The notes under the pieces were generated by a model, which saw only the letters and a list, made by a program, of their open reading frames with translations, made no database searches and was not told the origin of the DNA. From Tenebrio molitor (taxonomy: Eukaryota; Arthropoda; Insecta; Coleoptera; Tenebrionidae): DNA of 64,000 nt. Shown one piece after another: positions 1-11,014 of the stretch (within the stretch, counting starts at the first letter, position 1; every line of letters starts with the position of its first letter). Made by a program: the position numbers and the translations under genes. The DNA is taken from the NCBI RefSeq assembly GCF_963966145.1, contig NC_091049.1:5022001-5086000 (forward strand). Direction: 5' to 3'.

Positions 1-11
1 CGGGGCGGGGG

Positions 12-204
12 GGAAAGTAACTCGTGACGTAAAATCAACCCAGAAATTTTGGGTGTTCGAATAGAACCTAAGGTTTATAAGCTCCGTGGAGTTTATTGGG
101 TGGCTTTTTGGGATTTATTCTAGCGAAGGAACACCGAATGCATGATCGACAGACTCTGTAGTAAAAGTTTAGTACACTGTGACGTCACGAGTAACTTTTG
201 CGGG
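12..204. repeat. Inverted repeat, possible foldback MITE
   Basis: The motif AAAGTAACTCGTGACGT at 15-31 returns in inverted orientation at 181-199. Both arms sit next to runs of C or G. No coding content is seen between the arms. The flanks show no clear target duplication, so the exact ends are uncertain. Confidence 0.45.
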
Positions 205-775
205 GGGAAAAAATTCAGACTATTGCTTTAAATGGAAACGAGGCAACCTATTATACAAATTAGTCAGTTCTACCAACCTTGGTTCTGCCGCCCGAAATGT
301 CACAGAAACAAAGTTTATATGGAAAAATCGAAAATTGAAACGGCCTTATAAGCGTAGCTTTTTGATTCAGATGGCCTTGATTTTTATAAAACGGCAGCGT
401 CCCCTGACGGCTTGTGGTGGGTGCGTTTCCAAAAAAACCGATAAAATGCATAGGAGTTTGCGTTCTATAGGTTTACTGTGTTGTCTATGTCCATCATCGA
501 CTTGTCATTTGGTTTACTTTTTTTCGACATTTGGGATGGCCATAACATAGTTTATTTTTAAGTAACACGATATTGTTTCTTTTCGTCATAGATACAGATT
601 CTGAAAAACAACTCATATCTCCCTTGGGATTTGTCAAATTTTTTCGCCCTCCACATTGTTGGCAACAAACTCATGAGAACGAAACTATAGCAACCACATA
701 TTCACGAAATCTTCCCTGCTAAATATTTTTAATAAAATTTTAACTTTTAAGTAGAGAGACTAAAAAATAAAATAT
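205..775. other. Gene-free stretch
   Basis: No open frame here carries a recognisable motif, and I see no RNA gene. The sequence is AT-rich with ordinary short poly-T runs. Confidence 0.5.
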
Positions 776-907
776 TGTATGCACCACGGGAGATATTCAT
801 GTTTTTCCCCTCGGTTGACTTTATAATTCCTCTGGCCAAAGGCCCTCGGATTATAACCACGTCAACCTTAGGGAAAAATCATGTTCATATCTCCCTTAAT
901 GCATAAA
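776..907. repeat. Short foldback (hairpin) element
   Basis: The outer arms share GGGAGATAT next to TTTTTCCC (left 781-811, inverted right 871-904). An inner pair, TTGACTTTATAATTC with its near-complement around 822-868, continues the pairing to a centre near CCAAAGG. The whole piece could fold into one imperfect hairpin of about 130 nt. It is a MITE or foldback by shape only. Confidence 0.5.
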
Positions 908-1515
908 TATCTATTAATGAAGTTTGTCATGTACCAAGTATCAGGATCCATAGCATGGGCGGTAGAGAAAGCTAAGAAGGCTTTTTATTGCTGTTTCCTT
1001 TTTTGCTCGGCTCGAATTGTTACAAAACTTACAGAATTTTACTAACTTAACCTTGATCACTGTTGTATACTCATCGTCGTCTGCTATGGTCGTCTGTGGT
1101 CTTAACACTCTTAACTTTTACTAAAGACTTATTTTGATTCCAAGGAAATAAATGCGGCAATCAGTGATTTGACACTGACAGTGACTTTTACAGTTTCAGT
1201 TGGTCAGGAGCTCACTCATGCCAATATTCCACTAGATACAGTGCACAATCGAAACAAGACGGCACAAATTCATGGCCTACTTGGACTACAAACATTTATA
1301 ATAACCCTGTATATTTGATATATCAAGTGTAAACAGTGCTAAGCTACTTATACACCCATTTGCACCGCTTATAGTTAAATCAGTAGTTAGTTAACTCTTA
1401 ATTAACTTTAACCACTAGTTAAAATTGGAAAACATTGCACCGAACGTCAGACTGGTAATAGTTAACTAACCATGAGTTAACGAAAGTTGGTAAGACTGAT
1501 GGTTAAAATACGGTA
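908..1515. other. Gene-free stretch with GTTAACT-rich patch
   Basis: Between 1370 and 1500 the words TTAACT, AGTTAA and TAACTA recur on both strands. This suggests a decayed inverted-repeat element. No coding region is recognised. Confidence 0.35.
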
Positions 1516-1525
1516 GGCGTTTCCA

Positions 1526-1720
1526 GTGTCACGTCGGCTTAGACCTGTAGCAAACTCTGCAACCGAGAGCGTTGCCTTAAAATTTGAAAAACTAGCAACT
1601 ATGAAAGCAGAAGTGAAGAAGAAAAAGGACGCAGAAATATTTGAACTCAAGAAAAAAGCGTTGATGATAGACATAGAAATTAAAGAAGAGCAGTTGAATG
1701 AATTGCGAAATCTTAATTAA
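1526..1720 (+). pseudogene. Possible C-terminal exon of a Myb/SANT-like (Harbinger-accessory type) protein
   Basis: An open frame ends at 1720 and is preceded by a plausible splice acceptor (TTTCCAG just upstream of 1518). Its lysine/glutamate-rich helix includes KFEKLATMKAEVKKKKD and IEIKEEQLNELRNLN. This pattern resembles the C-terminal coiled tail of Myb/SANT-like DNA-binding proteins, often the partner protein of Harbinger transposases. No N-terminal Myb repeat is visible upstream, so this is at best one exon or a fragment. A chance charged helix cannot be excluded. A translated search that returned MSANTD or Harbinger-accessory tails would settle it. Confidence 0.33.
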
Positions 1721-3840
1721 CTTACTATTGGTTGTTATTTTTCAATTTAAAAAGTACAAAAACCTACCTCCAAACAAGTTCTTTTATTTAAGTAGATGTA
1801 AAAATTCAAACAGAAACAATTCAAAGAGTCTAAAAACAATTACATACATCTAAATTTTATATTTTATCGATGACAACGTCACATGTCGACGCGACGCGCC
1901 TACCTTTCGTGACATTTTTCGGGACGCTCGTATCAAGATCATTCAATTTTTGTTGGTTGGTTCAGTCCAACACTTTTGTGAAAACTGTGCCAGCCACACG
2001 GGGCGGCTGGAAGAACACATGTTAGCCCCATAATGTCAAGCTGAGGTGGCTTCACGCCTCTGGGTTGTCTAGCTGCGGCCCATCTTTGCGCATCTTTGAC
2101 GGTGAAGCGAATTTGGTTGAGTGAGCGGAATTCGTGATCATCCCGGAGTTTTTAGGGCGAAACTGTGTCGAAGAGTTATCGTTTGGTCACCCCTTTCAAC
2201 CGGAAAGGTAATTACCGAGTCATTCGCATTTTCGTTACTAACGCCATTCGTTAGGGGTGTTCTGCCCTGTTCTGTTATGTTATGTTAGGAAACGTTAGGT
2301 CACGTTACGCTACGTATTGGTCACGTCGCTCTATGGTCGTGGTATTGGCTCTGTAACATACCATTGAAGTCTGGTTATTGCTGCGTATCGTACCGTGCTA
2401 ATCGGATCTTCCGTCTACGCATCCCGAATTTTAGAAGCGCTCGTTCATCACCGCACCTCCAATAAAGCGAGGACACCGTCGAGGATTCACCCCCATTCGT
2501 CGACAGATAAGTCGATCAATTTCATATCGTTTCTTCATTTCGCACGACGCGACACGAAATATGTAGGACACACTAATTTTCCGCTTCTTCAATTTTGATA
2601 CTACAACATGGCATAATTATTTTTTAGAAAACAAAATTGATGTGAAAGTTGATTTTGATAGCATTTTATTATCAAAGTAATAAAGCAATCCGGACTTTTT
2701 TCTTACAATCTCATCCACAGGGCAATGCCGATTATGATTATACAAAATTTGGCATTTCAATCAGGATAATAACTGAATAAATTGACATTTAACATCTACG
2801 AGCAGAGTAGTACCAAATTTATGGTAGTATTTTAAAATGATGGAAATCATCAAACGGTGGTAAAGTTTGATTTACAAGGGTCTCCAATAGCTTACAAATC
2901 CAGGACCGCACCGCCGGTTATGATTTACAGTTGGTTGTTTGCGGTAAGTGACCATTGTCAGTCAGGAATATGACCCATCGAGGGTCATCGTCATAAATTA
3001 CTCACATTTTGGTACCAAAAATTATTACGTCAATTAATTTGAAATCAATGCTTCCTTCATAATTTTTAATATCAGAAATGAGTTCTCTGTGGTATTTTCA
3101 ATCCAGGGAGTCGATAAAAAAAAAAAATAATTCTAATTTTTTCATGTTTTAGCGTCCTGACGCCATTTGAAGCGTCTGTTTGAAAAAATAAAAAATCCAT
3201 GTTGTAGTACTTTCAGTGTAGATCACTGACCGCAAAATTCAAATTTCTAGTGAGTAAAGCAATGGAGTTTTCACAAGAGTACCATACAATATTTTTTGTG
3301 CTGCCTTTTGTAATAAAACATATTTTTGAATCATTAACATAATAAATATTACTTAAACAAAATTATGTTGGTAATCAATTTAGCACTAAATATGTCAAAT
3401 GTCAATCTGTCAGTGCTCGAATTTCAAATTCAAACGCAACTTTATAGCTTGCAAGGTCACCAACCGAAATTTTTATAAATAAACCCCCAAACCTAAAATT
3501 AACACATTTTAGCATTTTTTAAATATTTACGAAGCACCTTTTGTTTTATAACATTAGAGACATAATTGTCTTTCAGTACCTAATACTTGATTTGCCACAA
3601 TTAGTTTATTTTTTCTTGCCTTAGATTTCTTGTTTGTCCATTGCAGCACTAGAGTTTTCTCATTTCCATTATGGCACGCTAATCGTCCACTTAAAATGTC
3701 AATTGCAACTACGGCAGCACAAAAAAATAATTATAAACTGTTCCTCCCGTTCCTCGTTTCCCCTCAGCAGCCGTCGAACTGAATAGTTACGAGCCACAAA
3801 CACCAGAGGTCGTCACTTACACTTATTTTAACACTAATAC
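1721..3840. other. Gene-free stretch
   Basis: No gene is recognised. A moderately GC-rich patch lies at 1985-2110, with a GTTATGTTAGG-like repeat patch at 2270-2320. The rest is AT-rich with an A-run at 3117-3127. Confidence 0.5.
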
Positions 3841-4085
3841 CACAGTATACCTTCTAAGCAGTAGTCGCACTCCGCAAAATATTTGTATTCAGTTGTAACT
3901 CCGCGCTAGTTACTGCGCATAAGAGATCCAATATTCCCCGATTTAAATTCCTGTCTGCAACGTTTAATTTCATGTAAAAGGCCTGTTAAATTCATTGCGC
4001 AGTAACTTGCGCGAAAGCACAACGGTTTCAGAAAACATCAAAGTGCCGACGTCGAGTGAGACTACTGCTTAGAAGGTATACTGTG
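3841..4085. repeat. 245-bp element with 26-bp inverted repeats
   Basis: The 26-bp arm beginning CACAGTATACCTTCTAAGC (3841-3866) returns as a perfect inverted copy at 4060-4085. The interior is non-coding. The perfect arms argue for a fairly recent foldback or MITE insertion. No unambiguous target duplication is visible. Confidence 0.6.
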
Positions 4086-5208
4086 CTAATACAACGTGTT
4101 TCACCAAGGCGGTTTCACGTAAGAGTACAACGGCATACACACGTTACGATCTGTCGTACTACAGATCGTACGACACATCTGTCAGATTATCGTCCCAACA
4201 GTCGTCCGGCTGTTTTGCCTCCACACGTGCCGGTGAAATCGTTCAGATTTTAGTTTGCCATCCAGCATTTTACGAAGAACATGACACCTCCGAAGAAGAT
4301 TGTTGTCTCACTTGTGGTCTTATTAATATTAGGCAATAAGGAAAAACAGGAAAACGTGAAGAAGAAAAAACGGTGCAAAATAGTGTATTAAAATACATAT
4401 AAGTTGCAGAAGGCATCTATTCGAGCACGAATTTGAAATTGAGTGCTTGAAGGATCTTTCAAGGACGTCTTTCAAGGACGAGTTTCTCCTTACAGCATTT
4501 TCAATTGACGATCAATTTTTTGATATAAATCTTAAGTGATTCAACGTTTTAAAAAGGCTTGTAAAAATTACGTTTTTACGACTTGGGTTATTGCATTAAT
4601 GGGATTTTACTCTTCACCGTCTAAAATATCTGCATTTTAAATTTCACAAAAATCCGTTGGAAAATAACCGAGATATTAGGCTCGAAAATCTTGGCTGGGA
4701 CACTCTGTATAAATCCCAATTTATTTATTTTTTTAATAAATTGAGCTTATGAGTGGACCAGTTTAAAGGCCCAGGAGTTCACAAATTCTGACAGTATCAA
4801 AAAAAAAAGTTATTTAAACTTACGGGCGCCAAAAATTTTTTGTATGCAACTCGTTAGTAAAGTATCTTTTTTTTTACTCAGCGGATTTGCGCAGTCGTTT
4901 CGCTCGAATGGCAATTTCCTTCTCGTAAAAAAAGTATTACTTTACTCACTTGTTACATAAATAACTATTTGAGTACTTCTGGTTGAATTTCGCGTAATTT
5001 GTTTTTAACAGTAATTCCTAGCTCGCGGGTCTTTTGTGTTTGTTTGCATAATCTTTGGATTTGACTTATCACAAAGACAGCTGCTCGCGATGGATTTCGA
5101 TAAATTCTTCTAAAAACCTCTTACAATCCATTACAGAGGAGTTTTACCGATTAATTCACTGACTTTTTTGTATTATCGTCTTGAATATCGTACGACACGT
5201 TTGAAGCC
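4086..5208. other. Gene-free stretch with one displaced repeat arm
   Basis: At 4132-4162 a block containing ACGATCTGTCGTACTAC is the near-inverse of 5287-5318, the right arm of the next element. A related copy probably decayed here. No coding region is recognised. Confidence 0.4.
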
Positions 5209-5209
5209 C

Positions 5210-5318
5210 GCCTACACACGTTCCAACTTGTCAGTCGTCCAACCTGTAGTACGACAGATTTTATTGCAAGCCAAACTACCATCCAATCCGTAGTACGACA
5301 GATCGTATCGTGTGTAGG
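5210..5318. repeat. Mini-MITE with CCTACACACG ends
   Basis: The left end CCTACACACGTTCC and the inverted right end CCTACACACGATACG bracket about 110 bp that also contains GTAGTACGAC twice. A third related arm lies at 4132-4162. The element is non-coding. Confidence 0.5.
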
Positions 5319-5374
5319 CCGTTTACGAGCCTACGAGGTTGCAAATCCAACCCAATATGTATTCGATTTTCATA

Positions 5375-5773
5375 CCGGGACATTTTTTTAACTCTGAACA
5401 TAACCCATACTTATTCCCTATGTTCAGTTTTAAAAAACACAGGTCAATGCATATATGTAATGTAATCACGTAACCAAGGCAACGAAAATAAGTACTTGAC
5501 AGTTTAATAAAACGGTCAAGTTGTTTGAAGAAGGAATACACATAATGCAGTTATTCTATGCCAATCAGAGCATGAGAAATGTGCGTGACATTTCCAATTC
5601 AACACATGATAGACCAATTCCATCAATCGGAACAATTTTTAACATTATTTCAAAATCTCTGGTGTTCGGTATAGTAGGTTGCATGGTAACTCAGAATGCA
5701 TTGATCTGTGTTTTTTAAAATTGAACATAGGGAATAAGTATGGACTATGTTCAGAGTTAAAAAAATGTCCCGG
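5375..5773. mobile_element. MITE with CCGGGACATTTTTTTAAC ends and TA flanks
   Basis: The two ends are inverted copies of about 80 bp starting CCGGGACATTTTTTTAACTC, both flanked by TA (5373-5374 and 5774-5775). TA duplication and this end structure fit a non-autonomous Tc1/mariner-superfamily element. The same ends bracket the much larger composite at 30581-35606, so this is the short, uninterrupted family member. The frames inside encode nothing recognisable. Confidence 0.75.
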
Positions 5774-6000
5774 TAGATGAAATAAATCATGTTTTGTGAA
5801 AAGTAATTTGGACATCCCTGAATTTTTTAAAATTTTCTTTTTTTCACACATTTGTGGAAAAGCTCTCCAGCGGTTGTGTTAGTTAGGCGTGTCCAAAACC
5901 ACAGTTTATAAATTTCAGTGAATCTAGTTCCCATTGTGAAATGTAGGTATTTTGTGTTGCGTTTAGACTTCGTCAAGCTCGTACTCTTACGTGAAACACG

Positions 6001-6353
6001 CAAGGAGTATAGAATAATAGGGAGGGGACATACGCAAGCTTATGGGCGCGGTAAATTGAAGCGGTGAGGGACAAGGAAACGGGTGCAATTTTATGCAACC
6101 CGTGAGGTACGCCCCAGTTAACACTACTTGAGATGTTGGGAATTAACAATAAAACTGCAGGAAAATAATACACTATATATTTTTTTTGCATCACAAATGT
6201 ATTCAGAGCATGAGAAACTAGAAAACCACACTAAATATCACAATGCAAGTGATTTGATTTACTTTCTTGGGGCGTACTAATAGCAGACATGCGCATTAAG
6301 GCGGCTTCACTCGGCCGGCCGTATGTCCCCTCCCTATTATTCTATACTCCTTG
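6001..6353. mobile_element. hAT-type MITE with perfect 8-bp target duplication
   Basis: Perfect inverted ends of about 33 bp (start CAAGGAGTATAGAATAATAG) bracket a 353-bp non-coding element. The flanking 8-mers are identical: GAAACACG at 5993-6000 and again at 6354-6361. An 8-bp duplication with CA-starting short inverted ends is the hAT signature. P elements also make 8-bp duplications, so the superfamily call is an inference. Confidence 0.85.
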
Positions 6354-6372
6354 GAAACACGCTGTATTATTT

Positions 6373-7192
6373 CACGAGTGATAATGAGCCCGGCGGAATT
6401 GAAAATGCAACCCACAATACAGTCCGAAGTTAACATGGCTATTTTAAATATCGTATTGTTTTAAAATGAAATGATGAATCCATGATTGCTTTGCTTCCAA
6501 TAATTTTATTTGTCACAACTGACATTCACGAACAAGTTAAAATACGACGATTAAAATAATGTATTTGAACGATGAGAAAACAGACATGATCCTGATTTAT
6601 CGGGAATGTAATTAAAATGGCGCGTTTATGCAGACAGTAAACATTTCCCCAAAAACTCTTCGTTTTTTTAAAAGTTCATTTAAATGACGTAAAAATTTAC
6701 GAAACTGCACAGATAACTATGTTTTATGTTTTTTAAATCAAAAAACAAATATAGTTCTCCCAGAGCTGCAGCGGTTTTATGGCAGGGCAATAGTAATTAT
6801 TACGCCTGTTGAAATGCCGATAAGCGACATAAACAGACCCTTGTCAATCATCATTTTCGTTCTATACCTGTCAGTTTACAGGGTAGTACTTGGACGAATT
6901 TACGATTAGGGGTTGTACTTGCGGTTTAAACCTATTGTGGGTGTTGTTAACGTTTATACAATGGTACCCTGCCATAAAACCGCTGCAACTCTGGGAGAAC
7001 TATATCCCCGTTAACTTTGGAGATGTATTGTGGGTTCCATTTTGACATTTACGATTCTGGTACAACATAATTTTAAATGTTTTAATATTCAACTGTCACC
7101 GGCATGACCTCTAGTCAAAATACAAGGTAATTTCGCAAGTGATAATGAGCCCGATAGAATTGAAACTGGAAACTGCAACCCACAATACATTT
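6373..7192. repeat. Direct repeat pair around a palindromic MITE
   Basis: The block with GTGATAATGAGCCCG and AACCCACAATACA occurs at 6373-6424 and again at 7133-7192 with small indels. An inverted trace (GTATTGTGGGTT) lies near 7027. The pair flanks the element at 6750-7004 and may be the halves of an older repeat. Confidence 0.45.
6750..7004. mobile_element. 255-bp MITE with 38-bp inverted ends
   Basis: The arm starting ATAGTTCTCCCAGAGCTGCA (6751 on) and its inverted copy near 6966-7003 differ at only a few positions. The ends lie at TAT/ATA, consistent with a TA-type target. The interior is non-coding. Confidence 0.65.
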
Positions 7193-7701
7193 GCAAAGCG
7201 AAGCTGGATACACACGTGGACAATATCCAGATTTGCTTTGCACATGTTATATTATTTATGAATATAATAAATAAAAACTAGACACTTTTTTTATTTCTTA
7301 AGTACCTACACCAGCTAAACATTACAATATAGCAACATTATATTGTTAACAAAATTGACATTTAAACTTACTCATATCTAAAGGCCGGATTTATATGCAT
7401 TTGCATATTTTTTTGCTAAACAGCTTCGGATTACTTTAAAGTTATCTTGGCGTTTCAGATGATTCTAAATAAAATAACATCATTCTTATTATGCATATTA
7501 TTGCATATTTAGCAATAAATGCATATTTAATTGCATATAACCCAGGAAAACGCACATCTGGTCTAGCCGCTTCAAGGAAATGCCGCCTTTGATATGGAAG
7601 TTGCAAAAATGTGCCGACACTGCCGATATAGACTGGTCAGGTTTATATAGTTTGGTGAGAGGAGCACCTGCCACCGTGGTGCCGACAAAATTCTGCAATA
7701 A
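7005..7701. other. Gene-free stretch
   Basis: Repeated TGCATATTT words occur at 7396-7540. No coding motif is recognised. Confidence 0.4.
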
Positions 7702-7891
7702 AATAATATCGGGTGTTTTTTTAAATTTCACCTTGTAGTAGGCGCTGAAGAGTCGATTGTGAACGCACTACTCGTGTAAAACGTAAGATTTAAACAGCTG
7801 ATCCATGATCCGTAACCAAAATAGTGCGTTCACAATCGATACTTCAACGCCTACTATGATTTGAAATTTAAAAGGACACCCGATATAATTT
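7702..7891. repeat. 190-bp foldback
   Basis: The outer arms contain ATCGGGTGT with TAAATTTCA (left 7708-7731), matched by the inverted copy at 7859-7886. The inner arms pair TAGTAGGCGCTGAAG (7736 on) with 7820-7854. The piece is an almost continuous imperfect palindrome of about 70-nt arms and is non-coding. Confidence 0.65.
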
Positions 7892-7901
7892 ATGCATTAA
7901 A

Positions 7902-9144
7902 GAGTTTGCGGTAGCGCATTTTTTGTTATAAAAATTGTCGTTATGTTTTATAACGTCAAACTCATACAGAATTTATACCGTATACCGAATTTCCTTACAC
8001 TATTTCTGAAAATAAGGGAACCAATCCGAAAATATTCCATTATGAAAAAGTGACAGTACCTACTTATACCCAATTTCATATTAATGTCAAATATTTTCAT
8101 AGTTTCGTTAGAATAATCAGTTATAATACCACGAGTAGTCAAAGATTGTCGAATATTTTTGTGGTGGTATCACGAATGGTCATTCGCTTTATGAACACCA
8201 TGAGTGCGTAGCACGAATGGTGTTCAAAAGCGTAATGACCATAAGTGATACCATCGGAAAAATATTCTACTATCTTTGACTACGAGTTGTATTCAACAGA
8301 CTATTCAATGAACCAAATCAATGATTAAAATAAAAATTTTCAAAGCTAGTTCGCAAATCTGCGTTACACATGATTTCATTGTTCAGTTAACTTCGTAAGA
8401 AAGTAATAATTTCATTGAATAAAAATAATAATCAAGGTTTGTTTAAAATATTCACCTCGACCACTAGTGGAATAGTCAGTTATATTTTCACGAGTGGAAT
8501 ATTCGCTGGAATTTTCTGTTGCTAGGCTACGAAAGTACATGTCTGCTCTTTTATTGGTTCATATTTGAAAAATAACAGGTGAATTGAATAGTCAAAAATA
8601 TTGTGCAAGATGCAGAATTGTTCAAAAACAATAACAGGAGTCTTAGAAAACATACCAAGTATTACTGAACAAAGAAGACGCTGTACGATCTGTGTCAGAT
8701 AAGCGAATTTTGTTGTAAAATAGGTAGATGTTCTAAGTTTGATACTTTGTAGGCAGATCCAGCATTTGTTATTTCATGCACAATGTACTGGAAATGGTAT
8801 TTAAGCTAATGTTATTGAAGTCACCGTAGAATCTGATGTGCCAGTGTCTCACATTGAGCAACAAAATTTTGAACGCAAAGACACATCTATAGTCAGTGAA
8901 TAGAGTCTTTTTCTTTCCTCAACAGCCCTTTGTACCACAATATATAAAATAAAATAATTTCCGTCATCTTGTTCGATTTGACATTCTAATTCTGTCATTC
9001 TAAGAATCTGTCATCAACTGTTATCTTATACGTTAGTAATTTTTTTTTTGTTAAACGCACATCTGTTTCCTGCAATTTACGTTATATTTTGTTATACGGT
9101 AAAATTCTCGTATAACGTAACAGAAAATGCGCTACCGCAAACTC
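7902..9144. mobile_element. 1.24-kb element with GAGTTTGCGGTAGCGCATTTT ends
   Basis: The 21-bp ends at 7902-7922 and 9124-9144 are exact inverted copies, and similarity continues inward with TTGTTATA/GTTATA words. No transposase frame survives inside. The element was itself hit by the 471-bp MITE at 8116-8586, so it is the older of the two. Confidence 0.65.
8116..8586. mobile_element. 471-bp MITE, copy 1 (4-bp duplication AATA)
   Basis: This sequence matches 39041-39511 in inverted orientation over its whole 471-bp length, with only scattered differences. The flanks here are AATA on both sides (8112-8115 and 8587-8590). The other copy is flanked by TATT on both sides, which is AATA in the same element orientation. 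The terminal repeats are short and imperfect (ATCAGTTATAAT and CAATTCACCTGTTAT). An inner hairpin near 8160-8260 contains CGAATGGT words. There is no coding content. Confidence 0.85.
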
Positions 9145-9335
9145 CCTATTGGCATGGGGTCGAAATAATAATATAATATGACAGTTTCTCTCATAATCAC
9201 AGCGTCTTTCGTATGTTCAACAGCTTACTGGTTACTGGAGATAATTATACAGGGCAAGTCACATAAGGCTTATTTCTGAATTTATTTTGTACGCAACCAA
9301 AAATACTAATGACGCTGACCACTTGATACCGTTTA
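9145..9335. other. Short gene-free spacer
   Basis: There is no motif, coding or repeat content that I can name. Confidence 0.4.
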
Positions 9336-9505
9336 TAATGAGATTTAATTTAGTAATCAACGTAGGTATGTAATTTGGCTAAAAATGTCAAAATGACAGT
9401 TAATGAATTTAATTTTTGATTTCATTAATCAGAACAGGATAACGTCATTTTGACATTTTTAGCCAAATTACATACCTACGTTGATTACTAAATTAAATCT
9501 CATTA
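9336..9505. repeat. Near-perfect palindromic foldback at the end of the gypsy fragment
   Basis: Two arms of about 60 nt (9336-9397 and 9443-9504) are inverted copies with almost no mismatches. They share TAATGAGATTTAATTTAG and TAGGTATGTAATTTGGC. Its right edge supplies the stop codon that ends the adjacent reverse-transcriptase frame. The high arm identity suggests recent insertion. Confidence 0.8.
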
Positions 9506-10390
9506 TTGGATGGCGGCTACCTTATCCGGATCGGTCCGGATGCCGGCTGCCGTGACGACGTGGCCCAGGTAGGTTAGGCTGCTCCGTCCAAATTGGCACT
9601 TGTCGGGATTCAGTCGGAGGTTGGCGGCTCGTAGGCGGCGAAACACTACTTGAAGTACCTCCAGGTGCTGCTCGAAGGTCTCACCGAGTACGACGATGTC
9701 ATCTAGATAGGCAAAGCAGTACGGATCCAACTCTGGCCCCATGACCCGATCCATTAGGCGCTGGAAAGTGGCTGGCGCCGAATGTAATCCGAACGGCATG
9801 ACTCGGAATTGGTACAGCCCCCGGGACGGAACCATAAAGGCGGTGGTGGGTTTGCTGGCCGGAGTCAGGGGGACTTGCCAGTAGCCACTCTTGACGTCGA
9901 TGGTGGAGATGTACCGAGCTCGTCGTAACTTGTCGAGGATCACGTTGATGAACGGCAGTGGGTAGGCATCTTTACGGGTCACCTCATTCACCTTCCGGAA
10001 GTCGATGCAGAAGCGGTGCTTGCCATCCTTCTTCTTGGCCAGGACAATCGGCGAGCTGCAGGGGCTGTCCGACGGCTCGATTACACCCTCAGCAAGCATC
10101 TTATCCACCTCCTCATCAATGATACCCTGCATAAATGGGTTCCGTGGTCGACACCGCTGCTTCACAGGTTCCGGATGCAGAAGACGGATCTCGTGTTGGG
10201 CCAGTGGTGTCAGTCCTCGGACGGTATCAAACAGGGGAAGTTTTTCTGCGAGGAACTGCCGAAGGCGCTGCTCCTCATCTGTGGAAAGAGTTAGTGGCGG
10301 ACTGTCACTGACCTGTAAAGCTGGCTCAACGGGAGCAGAAAATCTTGACGGGTCCGGTGCACTCGTGGCGGAAGTATCCCGCCTGTCCAC
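9503..10390 (-). pseudogene. Ty3/gypsy reverse transcriptase fragment
   Basis: This minus-strand frame encodes the start of a gypsy-type pol RNA-dependent DNA polymerase. Visible motifs in order are EPSDSPCSSPIVLAKKKDGK, FCIDFRKVNEVT, ISTIDVKSGYWQVPL, VMPFGLHSAPATFQ and the catalytic box FAYLDDIVV. YLGHVVTAAGI follows just before the frame ends. The RNase H and integrase domains that should follow are absent, because the piece stops at the 9336-9505 palindrome. Upstream it runs straight into a gag zinc knuckle in another frame with no protease, so an internal deletion has joined gag to RT. The DNA is clearly more GC-rich than the surroundings. It is non-functional as an element. Confidence 0.93.
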
Positions 10391-10556
10391 ACCGCCAACA
10401 CAGGGGGGTGGAAGACTGCTGTCCTAGGGTTGGTGCAGTGGCGGAAGTCTTCGGTGCGGTGGCTCGTTCTGGTGGGGTTGGTCGGGTGGTTGGCCGGCTG
10501 GTCGGCACCGCTGCGGGGGCGGTCTGCTTGTCTGTCTTTCCGGTGGGCCGCCACAC
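10326..10556 (-). pseudogene. Gypsy gag nucleocapsid remnant (CCHC knuckle)
   Basis: The frame shows a Thr/Pro/Arg-rich stretch followed by a retroviral-type zinc knuckle, CWRCGQAGYFRHEC. That is a CX2C-X4-(H or Y/F)-X4-C arrangement in which the usual histidine position is disturbed by YFRH. It ends at a stop just after the knuckle and overlaps the reverse-transcriptase frame downstream. In an intact gypsy element a protease of roughly 100 or more residues lies between these parts, and none is present here. The GC-rich DNA further upstream, to about 11010, is probably the rest of gag and the leader, but no other domain can be named. Confidence 0.75.
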
Positions 10557-10825
10557 GGCCGGGGTAGCTTCGCGGAGCGTACGGTGTCCGGGGGTAGGCT
10601 GTCAGGGCACGGGAAGGGGGGTAGCAAACAAACAATATGTACCAAAAAGGGGGTTTTGGTACCTGGTGGCGCCGGAACTCTTCGGGGACGGTGTCCGTGA
10701 CCTGGGGGAGTGTTCCGGGCGGGGGTTGAAGAAGAGCGTGGCTCGTACTTACGGTTATTCCGGTCGGACGTGGACGCCGCTGATTCTCCCTGTTCGGGGC
10801 GGAGGGGGTGTGGAGAGGAAAGTGG

Positions 10826-10942
10826 GATGGCCGGGGTTCCCTTATAATAGGAAGGAACGGGCCGGGACAAAGGGGAAAAGCGGGATGGCCGGGGTTCCCT
10901 CACAATGGAAAGGAACGGGCCGGGACAAGGGGAGAGAAGCGG
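10826..10942. repeat. Tandem duplication of about 58 bp in the gypsy leader
   Basis: Two consecutive units begin GGGATGGCCGGGGTTCCCT (10826 and 10883). Both continue with GGAACGGGCCGGGACAA. A third start, GGGATGCAAGCG, follows. It lies in the GC-rich gypsy-derived segment. Confidence 0.8.
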
Positions 10943-11014
10943 GATGCAAGCGAGGTCGGAAGCGGAGTCGGAGGTTGCATCGGGAGCGCGGCTGGAATCG
11001 GAATGAGCTCTGGA

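Noticed and set aside
179..550. Open frame of 123 codons on the plus strand
   Set aside because: No domain motif, low-complexity Cys/Ser-rich composition, no partner exon and no conservation signal; probably chance.
5641..5760. Small frames inside the CCGGGAC MITE
   Set aside because: They arise from its terminal repeats and occur again at other copies; no protein motif.
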